A stretch of DNA of 64,000 nt from Desulforhopalus singaporensis (GTDB lineage Bacteria > Desulfobacterota > Desulfobulbia > Desulfobulbales > Desulfocapsaceae). Shown here in pieces: positions 8,012-17,385 of the stretch. The translations under genes and the position numbers were made by a program. The stretch spans positions 1 through 64,000 of the forward strand of contig NZ_FNJI01000011.1 in the NCBI RefSeq assembly GCF_900104445.1, read 5' to 3'. Numbering within the stretch: the stretch's first letter is position 1; each line of letters opens with the position of its first letter. The notes beneath the pieces were generated by a model. It did not search any database. It was not told the DNA's origin and worked only from the letters and a program-made list of their open reading frames with translations.

Positions 8012-9628
8012 ATGTCTTACTCAACCTCCGTCAACCGCGACACTTTAACCCCTGTATCGTTTCTCAAGCGCAGCGCGCAGGTGTATCCGGACAAGGTCGC
8101 TGTTGTTTACGGACAACGAAAATATACGTACCGGCAGTTTCTTGACCGGGTTGCAAGGCTGGCCGGTGCGCTGGAAGCGGCAGGAATAGCTGCCGGTGAC
8201 AAGGTCGTCTTCATCTGTCCCAACACGCCTCCGGTACTGGAGGCGCATTTCGCCGTTCCCATGCTCGGTGCGGTCCTGGTGACCGTCAATCCCCAGCTGA
8301 CCAGCAATGAATACCACTATATCATCGACCATTCCGACGCCAGAGCACTGTTTGTCGATGACGAGTCCGGCGATCGGCTGCTGCCGGTGATCGACCATCT
8401 GGGTGGAGTTCGCCTGGTGGTCAACATCTGTGAAAATCCTGGTTCCCCGGTTCTGTCGGGGCCCGAGTATGAATCGTTTTTGAACACCGCTGCCCCGGTT
8501 GCTCTGACAACCGGCAGGATCGACAGCGAGGACGCGCTCATTGCCATCAACTACACTTCCGGAACCACCGGCAGGCCCAAGGGAGTTATGTACAGTCATC
8601 GCTCCACCTACCTGCATTCCCTGGGTGAGGTCATCGAATCGTCGCTCTCCCCGGATTGTGTCTATCTCTGGAGTCTGCCCATATTTCACTGCAACGGGTG
8701 GTGTTTCCCCTGGGCGGTCACGGCGGTCGGCGGAACCCAGGTCTGCCTGCGGCGCAACAGTCCCAGAGAGATATTCCGCCTGATAGAAAAAGAAGGCGTC
8801 TCTCACCTGTGCGCTTCTCCGACCGTGCTGCAGATGATGGTATGCTACCCGGAATCCCGGAGGGTCAAGCTGCGCCGGCCCCTGCAGGTCATCACCGCCG
8901 GTTCCTCGCCATCCCCGGCGGTCGCCCAGGGGATGGAGGAGATTGGGGCCAACATCAGTCATGTATACGGTCTCACCGAGCTCCATGGCCCCCACTCGAT
9001 CTGCGCATGGCAGTCATCCTGGGTCGAGCTGGATCCTGACAATGTGTCGAGGATGAAGTCTCGCCAGGGGGTGCCGTATACCACCTCCGTGCACATGTCC
9101 GTGGTCGATCCGGAGACCATGCAGCCGGTACCGGCCGACGGGAAATCCATTGGCGAAGTGGTCATGCGCGGCAACAACGTCATGCTCGGTTACTACAAGG
9201 ACGAGGAGGCGACCGGGGATGCCTTCCGCGGCGGCTGGTTCCACAGCGGCGACCTGGGGGTGGTTCACCCGGACGGTTACGTCCAGATCGCCGACAGAGC
9301 CGACGACATTATCCGCAGCGGCGAGGATCTCGTCTCTTCCCGTGAGATCGAGGATGTGATCTACCAGCATCCCGATGTTTTCGAGGTCGCCGTCGTTTCC
9401 GCACCGGATCCGGTAAAAGGAGAGGTGCCGAAGGCGTTTGTGGTGCTCAAGCAGGGGGCCAACCCGGCGGCAGAAGAGATCATCGACTTCTGTGTCCGCA
9501 ACTCTGCCGGGGCTAAAGCCCCGAACAGCGTGGTATTCAGCAATATCCCCAAAACGGCCACCGGAAAGATAATCAAGGCCGAGTTACGCAATCGTGAGAG
9601 AGCATCAGGGACCGGGCGTGATGAGTGA
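8012..9628 (+). CDS. AMP-forming acyl-CoA synthetase (medium/long-chain fatty acid:CoA ligase-like)
   Basis: 538 aa. It activates a carboxylic acid to acyl-AMP and then acyl-CoA. The ATP-binding loop YTSGTTGRPKG is at 181-191, the aromatic/YGLTE segment is near 315, GWFHSGDLG is near 410, and the catalytic C-terminal lysine lies in TATGK (K519). AAGGAG precedes the ATG by 9 nt. It is the first gene of a plus-strand run (ligase, thiolase, hydroxybutyryl-CoA dehydrogenase, acyl-CoA dehydrogenase, ETF), consistent with supply of acyl-CoA for beta-oxidation. Chain length and substrate are not predictable by eye. Confidence 0.9.
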   Translation: MSYSTSVNRDTLTPVSFLKRSAQVYPDKVAVVYGQRKYTYRQFLDRVARLAGALEAAGIAAGDKVVFICPNTPPVLEAHFAVPMLGAVLVTVNPQLTSNEYHYIIDHSDARALFVDDESGDRLLPVIDHLGGVRLVVNICENPGSPVLSGPEYESFLNTAAPVALTTGRIDSEDALIAINYTSGTTGRPKGVMYSHRSTYLHSLGEVIESSLSPDCVYLWSLPIFHCNGWCFPWAVTAVGGTQVCLRRNSPREIFRLIEKEGVSHLCASPTVLQMMVCYPESRRVKLRRPLQVITAGSSPSPAVAQGMEEIGANISHVYGLTELHGPHSICAWQSSWVELDPDNVSRMKSRQGVPYTTSVHMSVVDPETMQPVPADGKSIGEVVMRGNNVMLGYYKDEEATGDAFRGGWFHSGDLGVVHPDGYVQIADRADDIIRSGEDLVSSREIEDVIYQHPDVFEVAVVSAPDPVKGEVPKAFVVLKQGANPAAEEIIDFCVRNSAGAKAPNSVVFSNIPKTATGKIIKAELRNRERASGTGRDE

Positions 9629-9732
9629 TAGTCGCCGGCGATAACTCAAGACAAGATGCCGGAACAATGAGCGGAGGTCGGTGGGCCGCTTTTGATCAAT
9701 AATTTCTAACAGCTGAAGGAGGCGTGCAGGGT

Positions 9733-11025
9733 ATGGAAAAAGTTGTCGTTGTCAGTGGAAGCAGGACCGCGGTAGGAGCCTTCGGGGGCAGCCTCAAGGA
9801 TGTGGCCGTCGTTGATCTGGGAGCTGCGGTTATCCGCGAAACCCTCTGCCGGGCCGGGGTCCGACCGGTTCCCCCCCGTGACTACGCCGATACCGTGCCG
9901 CAAAAGCTGTCCGGTCGGCAACAGGTGGATATCGAAAAGGAATGCGGACGGTACGATTCTTCGCTTTGTGAACTGGTAATAGACGAGGTGATCATGGGCA
10001 ATGTCCTGCAGTCGGGACAGGGACAGAACACCGCCCGGCAGGCCATGATCAGGGCGGGCATCGCCAAGGAAACACCGGCGTTTACCATCAACAAGGTGTG
10101 CGGTTCCGGGCTCAAGGCGATCGCTCTCGGCGCCCAGTCGATCATGACCGGCCAGGCCGACGTCATTGTCGCCGGCGGCCAGGAGAACATGAGCCGTGTG
10201 CCGATGGCGCTGATGAAGGGAAGGTGGGGCCACCGGATGGAAGTGAGCGGTATCGGCGAGGTGCACGACCTGCTGGTCTATGACGCCCTTTACGAGATTT
10301 TCTACGGCTATCACATGGGGGTGACCGCAGAGAACATTGCCCGCCTATACCAGATCAGCCGTGAAGATCAGGACCGCCTGGCGCTGATCAGTCATGACCG
10401 GGCGCTTGCGGCAATCGACAGCGGTCTATTCAACGACGAGATCGTTCCTGTGTCATTTATGTCGCGCAATAAAGAGGTCATCGTCGACAGGGATGAACGG
10501 CCGATGCAGACCAGTATGGAAAAACTTGCCAACCTGCGTCCGGTGTTCGACAGAAACGGGTCGGTAACCGCCGGAAACGCCTCCGGAATCAACGACGGGG
10601 CCGCAGCCGTTCTGCTGATGAGCGAGACTAAGGCCCTTGAACTTGACCTTAAGCCGCTGGCTGTGATCGAGGGGTTTGCCTCCGGCGGACTTGATCCGGC
10701 CTATATGGGACTCGGACCGGTGCCGGCGATCAGGCGGGCGCTCAGTCTTGCCAAAATGGAACTTGACGATATCGAACTGATTGAACTCAACGAGGCGTTC
10801 GCTGCCCAGGCCATCGGCTGCATGCTCGAACTCGGTATCGATATCGAGAAACCGAACCGGTGCGGCAGCGGCATATCCATGGGGCATCCCGTCGGCTGCA
10901 CCGGCGCCCGCCAGATGGTGACCGCGCTTAACCAGATAGAGAAAAACGGGTACGGAACCGGGCTCATTTCCATGTGCATAGGCGGTGGTATGGGGATGGC
11001 GATGGTGGTTACCAATCCGAATTGA
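9733..11025 (+). CDS. Acetyl-CoA acetyltransferase (thiolase) with an N-terminal insert
   Basis: 430 aa. The ATG at 9733 lies 10 nt after AAGGAGG; a GTG at 9724 is too close. The thiolase catalytic residues are all visible: nucleophile C123 in KVCGSG, H385 in GHPVG and C415 in CIGGG. It cleaves 3-ketoacyl-CoA to acetyl-CoA plus a shortened acyl-CoA, or runs in reverse. Compared with typical 390-residue thiolases it carries about 35 extra residues (about 44-80) between the first conserved strand and the VIMGNV strand, including two cysteines. The second thiolase in this window lacks this insert. It is co-directional with its neighbours. Confidence 0.93.
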   Translation: MEKVVVVSGSRTAVGAFGGSLKDVAVVDLGAAVIRETLCRAGVRPVPPRDYADTVPQKLSGRQQVDIEKECGRYDSSLCELVIDEVIMGNVLQSGQGQNTARQAMIRAGIAKETPAFTINKVCGSGLKAIALGAQSIMTGQADVIVAGGQENMSRVPMALMKGRWGHRMEVSGIGEVHDLLVYDALYEIFYGYHMGVTAENIARLYQISREDQDRLALISHDRALAAIDSGLFNDEIVPVSFMSRNKEVIVDRDERPMQTSMEKLANLRPVFDRNGSVTAGNASGINDGAAAVLLMSETKALELDLKPLAVIEGFASGGLDPAYMGLGPVPAIRRALSLAKMELDDIELIELNEAFAAQAIGCMLELGIDIEKPNRCGSGISMGHPVGCTGARQMVTALNQIEKNGYGTGLISMCIGGGMGMAMVVTNPN

Positions 11026-11085
11026 TACGGCAACTGAACCTCTTGATAAAACAGCAACGGTGAGATTTCCCACCAGGAGAACAAC

Positions 11086-11946
11086 ATGCAGATACGAACC
11101 TTCGGCGTTATCGGGGCAGGACAGATGGGCGCCGGCATCGCCCAGACGGCGGCAGTAAGCGGGCTTCATGTGATACTTCAGGACATATCCGAAGATTTTG
11201 TCGGCCGGGGGGCGGCCCTGATTCGTAAGAATCTCGCGAGAAACTGTGAAAAAGGAAGGCTCAGCCACGACGATTTTGTAGCGGCAGCGGCGAGGATCAT
11301 CACCACAACGGACATTAGTGCCATGAAGGATGCTGATTTTGTCGTCGAGGCGGCTTCTGAAGTTGAAAAGATCAAGTACGAAATATTCAGCCAGCTCGAT
11401 AAACATTGTCCGGCGCACACCATCCTTGCCTCCAATACCTCTTCGATTCCCATTGGCAGGATCGCCGCCAATACACGACGACCGGAGAAGATTATCGGTA
11501 TGCACTTCATGAATCCGGTTCCGGTCATGAAACTGGTCGAGGTCATACGGGCGCTGCCTACTTCGGAAGAGACCTTCCGGACCACGCTTGAACTCTCCCG
11601 CATTATGGGGAAGACGCCGGCGGAGGCGCATGACTATCCGGGGTTTATCGCCAACCGTATCCTGCTGCCCATGATCAACGAGGCTGTATTCTGCCTCTAC
11701 CAGGGAGTCGGCAGCAGAGAATCCATAGATACGGTAATGAAGCTCGGCATGAACCATCCCATGGGGCCTCTTGCCCTTGCCGACCTGATCGGCCTGGATA
11801 CCTGCCTGGCCATTCTCAACACCCTTCACCAGGGACTCGGAGACCAGAAGTATCGTCCCTGTCCGCTGCTGCGGCAATATGTAGAGTCCGGATGGCTCGG
11901 CAGAAAAAGCGGTCGGGGATTTTACGACTACAGCCGGGATCGGTAG
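11086..11946 (+). CDS. hbd: 3-hydroxybutyryl-CoA dehydrogenase
   Basis: 286 aa, the usual length for the family. The N-terminal Rossmann fold starts with GAGQMGAGIAQ (8-18) for NAD(P). SNTSS and HFMNPVPVMKLVE give the catalytic Ser/His/Asn region, and the C-terminal domain has the PGFIANR motif. It interconverts 3-hydroxyacyl-CoA and 3-ketoacyl-CoA, the step before the thiolase encoded upstream. CCAGGAG lies 8 nt before the ATG. No separate enoyl-CoA hydratase gene is present in this cluster, so the preceding step must be supplied elsewhere, for example by the fused enzyme at 21.6-24 kb. Confidence 0.93.
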   Translation: MQIRTFGVIGAGQMGAGIAQTAAVSGLHVILQDISEDFVGRGAALIRKNLARNCEKGRLSHDDFVAAAARIITTTDISAMKDADFVVEAASEVEKIKYEIFSQLDKHCPAHTILASNTSSIPIGRIAANTRRPEKIIGMHFMNPVPVMKLVEVIRALPTSEETFRTTLELSRIMGKTPAEAHDYPGFIANRILLPMINEAVFCLYQGVGSRESIDTVMKLGMNHPMGPLALADLIGLDTCLAILNTLHQGLGDQKYRPCPLLRQYVESGWLGRKSGRGFYDYSRDR

Positions 11947-11982
11947 AGGATGCGAGGGGCCGGTGTCGTGACGACCTTTTAT

Positions 11983-12010
11983 TCAAGGCGGATGGTAAAT
12001 TCCGCCTTGA
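11983..12010. terminator. Intercistronic hairpin between hbd and the acyl-CoA dehydrogenase
   Basis: A perfect 10-bp stem (TCAAGGCGGA with TCCGCCTTGA, 8-nt loop), followed by a T-rich but interrupted tract. It may partly terminate transcription or stabilise mRNA ends. The inner arms match those of the hairpin at 1079-1110. Confidence 0.5.
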
Positions 12011-12165
12011 TAATCATATTTTCGCCCCAGCCGCAACATCTTGAAAAAACAGATAACAGCCTTCTGATTGCAAGCACGGCCTGAACGGGAAGGGGAGTTG
12101 TACCCGCTTGAATGCCGGAGGGACCGGGAAGGCGACGGATAAAAACAATAAACGGGAGAATCATC

Positions 12166-13311
12166 ATGAACTTCGAGTTGACAGAAGAACAGAACCTTAT
12201 TCGCGACATGGTACGAAGTTTTGCTGAAGCAGAAGTGGCGCCAACCGCCGATGAACGTGACGAAAATGAGTTGTTCGATCGCGAGCTGATGTTTTCCCGG
12301 CTTGCCGAACTGGGACTTACCGGAATTGTTTTTCCCGAGGAGTACGGCGGCGCCGGTGCCGACTACATCAGCTACGCCATCGCTGTAGAGGAGTTGTCCC
12401 GGGTGTGTGCCTCGACCGGGGTGACCCTCTCGGCCCATCTCTCGCTCGGATCGAACCCGATTTATCTTTTCGGCAGTGAAGAACAGAAAAAAACATTTCT
12501 TACCCCTCTTGCCCAGGGAGAGACCATGGGAGCTTTCGGCCTGACCGAACCTTCCGCCGGCTCCGATGCTGGGGGGACCAAAACCTATGGTGTCCGTGAT
12601 GGCGATGACTGGATTATCAACGGCAGCAAGGTGTTCATCACCAACGGTGGTGAGGCGGACACCTATGTAATTTTTGCCCGTACCGACAAAGATGCGCAGA
12701 AACATCACGGTATCAGTGCATTCATCGTAGAGAAAGGTACACCCGGCTTCACTTTCGGCAAGAAAGAGAAAAAAATGGGAATCCGTTCATCCCCGACCCT
12801 GGAGCTTGTCTTCGAGAATTGCCGCATCCCCGGATTCAACCTGCTGGGCGAGGAAGGTCAGGGGTTCAAGGTAGCGATGAAAACCCTTGACGGCGGACGT
12901 ATCGGCATCGCTTCACAGGCTCTTGGTATCGCCCAGGGAGCGCTGGATGCCACCAGGGCCTACGTGAAGGAGAGGGAACAGTTCAACAGACCGCTGACCG
13001 CTTTCCAGGGGGTCCAGTTTCAGCTGGCCGACATGGCGACGCAGGTGGAGGCGGCCCGGTTTATGGTTTACAACGCCGCTTATCGCGCCAGTTCCGGACT
13101 CGCCTATTCCCAGGAATCGGCTATGGCAAAACTGTTTGCAAGTGAGACGGCGATGAAGGTCACCACCCAGGCTGTTCAGCTGCACGGCGGTTACGGGTAT
13201 ACTCGCGAATTTCCGGTTGAGAGAATGATGCGGGATGCGAAAATTACCGAGATTTACGAAGGAACCAGCGAGATCCAGCGTGTTGTGATCGGGGCGGCTC
13301 TTGCCCGGTAA
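12166..13311 (+). CDS. Short-chain (butyryl-CoA-type) acyl-CoA dehydrogenase
   Basis: 381 aa from the ATG at 12166, which has GGGAG 7 nt upstream. An in-frame ATG at 12112 gives an arginine-rich leader unlike the family. FAD-containing dehydrogenase that forms the 2,3-enoyl-CoA and passes electrons to ETF. Visible marks are [14 protein letters not shown] near 125, the FITNG strand, and the catalytic Glu in [10 protein letters not shown] near the C-terminus (E365). Its length and C-terminus fit butyryl-CoA or short branched-chain dehydrogenases. It is followed by a small CCG-domain gene and etfBA, its expected electron partners. Confidence 0.92.
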   Translation: MNFELTEEQNLIRDMVRSFAEAEVAPTADERDENELFDRELMFSRLAELGLTGIVFPEEYGGAGADYISYAIAVEELSRVCASTGVTLSAHLSLGSNPIYLFGSEEQKKTFLTPLAQGETMGAFGLTEPSAGSDAGGTKTYGVRDGDDWIINGSKVFITNGGEADTYVIFARTDKDAQKHHGISAFIVEKGTPGFTFGKKEKKMGIRSSPTLELVFENCRIPGFNLLGEEGQGFKVAMKTLDGGRIGIASQALGIAQGALDATRAYVKEREQFNRPLTAFQGVQFQLADMATQVEAARFMVYNAAYRASSGLAYSQESAMAKLFASETAMKVTTQAVQLHGGYGYTREFPVERMMRDAKITEIYEGTSEIQRVVIGAALAR

Positions 13312-13411
13312 CTGTTCCCAGATTTGTTGAAACATTGCAGCTATCCTGCGCCGGTTAAACCGGCCCGGCAAGCAGGCGCCTGCGCAATACAACCCTTGTC
13401 TGGAGTGAACA

Positions 13412-13582
13412 ATGGAAATCAGCCGTGAGATTTACTGGAACGTCGGCCATGGGGGCGCCACCCTGGTTTCCAACTGCCCCTTCTGTCTTACCCTGTTTGA
13501 GGACGGCGTCATCAAGGGGGCCGGGGTCGAGGACATGCTCAGGCCAAAGGATATTGCGGAAGTCCTGGTCGAGCGGCTTTAA
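13412..13582 (+). CDS. 56-residue CCG-domain (HdrD/DUF224-like Fe-S oxidoreductase) C-terminal fragment
   Basis: 56 aa. GGAG lies 6 nt before the ATG and an in-frame stop sits immediately upstream, so it is an independent small reading frame. The product matches, by eye, the extreme C-terminus of large ETF-linked Fe-S oxidoreductases: the SNCPFCLTLFEDG half of a CCG cluster motif (C22, C25) and the final IAEVLVERL helix. In related anaerobes a full-length (about 650-750 aa) protein of this type, which passes ETF electrons to the membrane, often sits beside etfBA. Here the rest is absent. It is either a decayed remnant or a retained mini-protein. GC-rich palindromes at 13350-13364 and 13372-13383 precede it. 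Confidence 0.7.
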   Translation: MEISREIYWNVGHGGATLVSNCPFCLTLFEDGVIKGAGVEDMLRPKDIAEVLVERL

Positions 13583-13724
13583 AGATAAACGGAAAAAAGA
13601 GCCCGACCACACTGCTTGCCGACACAACCATCAGTTAAGCCAAGCTGTACAGACCACGCCCTTTGCCCGACTTGTCAACAGGATAGCGTGTCGTTCAAAG
13701 GGCGGAAACAGCGGGAGGATGAAA

Positions 13725-14495
13725 ATGAAAATTCTGGTATGCATCAAGCAGGTTCCGGATATGGAATCAAAATTTAAAATAGATGGCGACGGCCTCTGGT
13801 ATGAACGGGACGAACTTGCCTGGCGGATGAACGAGTATGACGAATATGGCGTGGAACAGGCGGTGCAGTTGAAAGAGCAGACCGGAGGGGACCTCACCGT
13901 ACTCTCTATCGGTCCGGAACGGGTGAAGGAGACCATGAAAAAGGCGCTGGCCATGGGATGCGATCGGGGGGTGCATATCAGCGACGACCTCTGCCATCTC
14001 AGGGACTCGTTCGAGATCGGTTCGATGATCGCGGAATTTGCAAAAGACAAAGGATTTGACATGATTTTTACCGGCATGCAGTCCCAGGACCGTGGCAGTG
14101 CACAGGTAGGCGTCATTGTCGCAGAACTGTTGGAGATGGAGGGGATCACCACAATCGTCGGCTTTGATTACCACCAGCACAGGATCACGGTCAGACGTGA
14201 GCTGGAAGGCGGTGTCAAGGCGGTTGTTGAGGCGCCGCTTCCGGCCGTTGTTACCTGCCAGCTCGGACTCAACATTCCACGCTACCCCACCTTGCCAAAT
14301 ATCATGAAGGCCAAGAAAAAGGAGATGGTCACTGTTGACGGTGATGAACTCAACAGGGTCGGCAGCCTTCAGCAACCGGGCGCAATGTCCGTTCCCGTCA
14401 AGCAGGGCGGGGGCCTTTATCTCGATGGGCAGGTGGAAGATATCGCCGAGAGGCTGCTTGCGATCATCAAAGAAAAAACCAGCGTGCTCGCGTAA
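13725..14495 (+). CDS. etfB: Electron transfer flavoprotein beta subunit
   Basis: 256 aa. The ATG at 13725 lies 6 nt after GGAGG; an in-frame ATG at 13719 abuts the ribosome site, and the long upstream frame is not coding. The N-terminal strand MKILVCIKQVPD and the segment around LAMGCDRGVHISD are family hallmarks. EtfB binds AMP (or a second FAD in bifurcating types) and pairs with EtfA to accept electrons from the acyl-CoA dehydrogenase. DMIFTGMQSQDRGSAQVG is the nucleotide-binding region. It is directly followed by etfA. Whether this ETF is bifurcating is not decidable by inspection. Confidence 0.94.
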   Translation: MKILVCIKQVPDMESKFKIDGDGLWYERDELAWRMNEYDEYGVEQAVQLKEQTGGDLTVLSIGPERVKETMKKALAMGCDRGVHISDDLCHLRDSFEIGSMIAEFAKDKGFDMIFTGMQSQDRGSAQVGVIVAELLEMEGITTIVGFDYHQHRITVRRELEGGVKAVVEAPLPAVVTCQLGLNIPRYPTLPNIMKAKKKEMVTVDGDELNRVGSLQQPGAMSVPVKQGGGLYLDGQVEDIAERLLAIIKEKTSVLA

Positions 14496-14511
14496 CGGGG
14501 AGAACAAGATC

Positions 14512-15432
14512 ATGAAAACCTTACTGGTGGCTGAATACAGACAGGACACCCTGCAGGAAAATTACACCGAGCTGATAGCCTTTGCCAAGCGGTTCGGACC
14601 GGAAATGGCGATGTTTCTTGTCGGCAACGGCTCCGGAGAACTTCCCCGCTTCCAGGGTCCCCTCTATCTTGCGGAGGCATCGGAATGCGGCGAATACAAT
14701 CCCGGACTGCACAAACGTTTGCTGCAAGACGTGGTGAAAAAACAGCAGCCGGATATGATCGTCTTCTGCCACAGTTCCTACGGGTGGGACCTGGCACCGA
14801 GACTGGCAGTTGGGCTCAAGGCCGCCCAGATTTCTGAGGTTGTGGCGGAACAAGATGGTAAATTGACAGTTCCTGCCTGTAACTCAAAACTCTCAAGAAC
14901 TGTCGAAATTACTGATAAACCGGTGGTCGTCACCCTCCAGGCGGGGGCTTTTCCCCTCGGCTCTGATCCCGACGGAACTCCCGAGATCATTGCGGTCAGC
15001 GCCGAATATACCGGAAACAGCAGGTTGACGGGCTACGAAGCGGCGGAACGCACCGGGGTTGACCTGACCAGATCGGAGGTGATCGTCAGCGCCGGCAGGG
15101 GGATCGGTAAACCGGAAAACGTGCCCATTATAGCCGAGCTCGCCAGGGCTCTCGGCGGGGAATACGGCGCCAGCAGACCGGTGGTGGACTCGGAGTGGGT
15201 CGAACACAATCGCCAGGTGGGTACAACCGGACTGACCGTCTCCCCGAAACTCTACGTGGCGTGCGGTATTTCCGGGGCGGTGCAGCACCTTGCCGGTATG
15301 AAAAAATCGGAGTTTGTGGTGGCTATCAACACCGACCGTGATGCACCTATCGGCGAGGTCGCCGATGTTTTTGCGGTGGCCGACCTGAAGCAGCTGGTTC
15401 CCGTTCTCACTGAAAAAATCCAGGCGCGGTGA
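14512..15432 (+). CDS. etfA: Electron transfer flavoprotein alpha subunit
   Basis: 306 aa from the ATG at 14512, 16 nt after the etfB stop, with a GGGGAG site. The C-terminal FAD-binding signature YVACGISGAVQHLAGM is present near residue 247, and the final VFAVADLKQLVPVLTEKI segment is typical. It forms the FAD-bearing half of ETF and shuttles electrons from acyl-CoA dehydrogenases to a membrane or soluble acceptor. No full-length ETF:quinone oxidoreductase gene is in this window; only the 56-residue fragment upstream hints at one. Confidence 0.94.
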   Translation: MKTLLVAEYRQDTLQENYTELIAFAKRFGPEMAMFLVGNGSGELPRFQGPLYLAEASECGEYNPGLHKRLLQDVVKKQQPDMIVFCHSSYGWDLAPRLAVGLKAAQISEVVAEQDGKLTVPACNSKLSRTVEITDKPVVVTLQAGAFPLGSDPDGTPEIIAVSAEYTGNSRLTGYEAAERTGVDLTRSEVIVSAGRGIGKPENVPIIAELARALGGEYGASRPVVDSEWVEHNRQVGTTGLTVSPKLYVACGISGAVQHLAGMKKSEFVVAINTDRDAPIGEVADVFAVADLKQLVPVLTEKIQAR

Positions 15433-15440
15433 TCCCCCTG

Positions 15441-15470
15441 GTCCCCGGAAGGGTCCATTCTTCCGGGGAC
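15441..15470 (+). terminator. Hairpin after etfA
   Basis: A perfect 10-bp stem (GTCCCCGGAA with TTCCGGGGAC, 10-nt loop) begins 8 nt after the etfA stop. There is no T-tract immediately after, so it may be Rho-assisted or an mRNA 3-prime stabiliser. Confidence 0.5.
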
Positions 15471-15514
15471 GGAGCTAGACTTTCCCGCCGATCACTGCTG
15501 TTCTTGTCCCCGCC

Positions 15515-15600
15515 CCGTTATTGTTCTGTAACTGGTTCCAGAAGACTGGCAAGTCTTGACAGGGACCAATGAATAACAATACTATTCAGAACAATAACGG
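15515..15600. repeat. Long inverted-repeat element with nested hairpin
   Basis: A perfect 14-bp inverted repeat (CCGTTATTGTTCTG at 15515-15528, CAGAACAATAACGG at 15587-15600) encloses 58 nt. Inside is a second perfect hairpin, AAGACT GGCA AGTCTT (15542-15557). A third copy of the arm core CCGTTATTG occurs in direct orientation at 15725-15733. It could be a miniature repeat element or a structured RNA. No target-site duplication was checked, and the remaining sequence up to 15783 has no gene. Confidence 0.65.
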
Positions 15601-15783
15601 TACATATCCGGCAATGATTTTCATCTATGCTCTGTAACACTGCTCCCATCTTGTTCTTTTTCAGCTGAGAAGAAAAACAGGTAACTATCAGGGAGCAACG
15701 CCCGGTAATACCTTCATATAAGAACCGTTATTGCAGATGGTAAAGGCCCCGGCCCAACTCACCCACTGAAGGGAGGACTGTTT

Positions 15784-16728
15784 ATGGGACCAGCACCGCA
15801 GCCGGTCAATGAAGCTCTTTATGGCAAATGCATCGAAGTCTCGAAAAGGGTTCGGTGGGATCTGGACAAGGATGTTATCCGGGGGCGATCGTTTCAGCTT
15901 TCCCATAAGTTTCTTCCGGACGGACTTTCCGGAATCGACCGGTTTGACTTCCTTGGCGAAGACGATAAACGGCTGGTCAGCCAGGTTCAGGGCCGGACCT
16001 ATGCCAATATGTTCGGCTTCGTCGAACGATTCATCACCGCGAAAGTGCTCGACTGTACCAGGGACCATTGGCTGGGGAGCCAGGTCGCCCTGGAATCGCT
16101 CGTTCGGTTCTGTGACGAGGAGCTGAAGCATCAGCTGCTGTTTCGCCGGATTGAAACGATGATGGCCGAGGAAATGGTCCCGGGGTATATATTTGTGCCC
16201 GACCCGGACGCTGTTGCCAAAGCCGTGCTGAACTATTCCACCTGGGCGGTGTTGGGGCTGATCCTGGAAATAGAGCTCTTTACCCAGGAGCATTACAAAA
16301 AAAGCATTGAACCCGACAGCAACCTCTCCGAACTGTTCAAGGATATCTTCTTGTTCCACTGGAAAGAGGAGGCCTCCCACGCTATGATCGACGAGCTGGA
16401 GTGGGAACGGGAAAATAATAAAATTTCCGATGAGGAACGTGACCGGGCGGTCGACGAGCTCATCGCTATTGTAGCGGATGTGGACGGGATTCTCCAGCTC
16501 CAGAGCGCAGCCGATGCAGAATATTTTATCAAAGTATCCGCCGATTCCTTCTCCGGGGATGAGGTGCGGCAACTCAAGACGGGTTTTTTGAAGGCTTATC
16601 GCTATCAATACATCTTCTCCGGAGTAAAACATCGCCGATATCAGGAAATGTTGACAAACAACACCACCGAACCACAGCGTCGGCGACTCGAACAGGCGCT
16701 GGGTGGTATCGAGTCTTCAGCCCGTTGA
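15784..16728 (+). CDS. Ferritin-like diiron protein (putative oxygenase/oxidase)
   Basis: 314 aa. Four-helix-bundle metal ligands can be read by eye: a Glu in FGFVERFI, EELKH near 117-121 (E-x2-H), a Glu in LEIELFTQEHY, and EEASHA (E-x3-H type) near 200. These fit ferritin-like diiron oxygenases of the AurF/PrnD-neighbour or metal-dependent hydroxylase group. No signal peptide or membrane helix. Start ATG follows GGGAGG by about 8 nt. The next gene encodes a secreted DsrE-like protein, probably in the same transcript. An oxygen- or peroxide-scavenging role would suit an anaerobe but is only inference. Confidence 0.6.
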   Translation: MGPAPQPVNEALYGKCIEVSKRVRWDLDKDVIRGRSFQLSHKFLPDGLSGIDRFDFLGEDDKRLVSQVQGRTYANMFGFVERFITAKVLDCTRDHWLGSQVALESLVRFCDEELKHQLLFRRIETMMAEEMVPGYIFVPDPDAVAKAVLNYSTWAVLGLILEIELFTQEHYKKSIEPDSNLSELFKDIFLFHWKEEASHAMIDELEWERENNKISDEERDRAVDELIAIVADVDGILQLQSAADAEYFIKVSADSFSGDEVRQLKTGFLKAYRYQYIFSGVKHRRYQEMLTNNTTEPQRRRLEQALGGIESSAR

Positions 16729-16751
16729 CCAACCATAATGGAGGTAGGGCA

Positions 16752-17258
16752 ATGAACAATAGTATCAATTCATTAAGACTTGCAGTTCTTCTCATCTTTT
16801 GTTTGACCGGTCTGTTATCGACTTCTGCCTCCGCAGAGCAGTACGACAGCCTCAAAGGTCTCAAGTCGGTCAGGACTATCTTCGATTTCCGGGACGGCAA
16901 GCCCGGGTCAGCCTTGATCCATCTAAAACTGGTCCACGACACCTTCAGGGATCAGGCCATTCAGGCAGTTTCCGACAAACCTGAGATGGTGGTGGTTTTC
17001 ATGGACTCTTCGGTCTTGCTGCTGTCGAGTGACCGGGATAAATTCTCGGAGGTGGATAGGATGCGGCTTGAGGAATTTGACCAAACGCTTGAAACCATGG
17101 TCAAGGACGGCGTCCGGCTTGAAGTCTGCATGTTTGCGGCAAATCTCTGGGGGGTGCGGCCGGAGAGTATTCCGGTTGACATTGACCGGGTTGCAAACGG
17201 TTGGATCGCCTCACTTGGCTACCAGCAGAAGGGATTTGCCCTGGTGCCGGTCTTTTGA
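16752..17258 (+). CDS. Secreted DsrE/DsrF-like protein
   Basis: 168 aa from the ATG at 16752, which has GGAGG 7 nt upstream. An in-frame ATG at 16725 overlaps the previous stop. Residues 1-28 form a clear signal peptide (hydrophobic core LAVLLIFCLTGLLSTSASA, cleavage after ASA). The mature part has the alternating strands and VVVFMDSSVLLLSSD / VRLEVCMFAANLWGV pattern of DsrE-like periplasmic proteins, with a single Cys near 126. Such proteins are linked to sulfur or intracellular redox chemistry, but the extracytoplasmic members are poorly understood. It is transcribed with the diiron protein gene. Confidence 0.7.
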   Translation: MNNSINSLRLAVLLIFCLTGLLSTSASAEQYDSLKGLKSVRTIFDFRDGKPGSALIHLKLVHDTFRDQAIQAVSDKPEMVVVFMDSSVLLLSSDRDKFSEVDRMRLEEFDQTLETMVKDGVRLEVCMFAANLWGVRPESIPVDIDRVANGWIASLGYQQKGFALVPVF

Positions 17259-17385
17259 GCCCCGAGGTGCGGCCGGGATGGAACGATAATCTGGTGCACC
17301 GCTTCTGATCAACCAGCCGGGCCGACGTCGACAGGCCGATAAAGACAGACGCGGCCCCTTGGGTTGATTATTTTGCCGGAAAAAA

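Noticed and set aside
10453-11877. 474-codon minus-strand frame
   Set aside because: Antisense to the thiolase and hbd genes; no domain is recognised.
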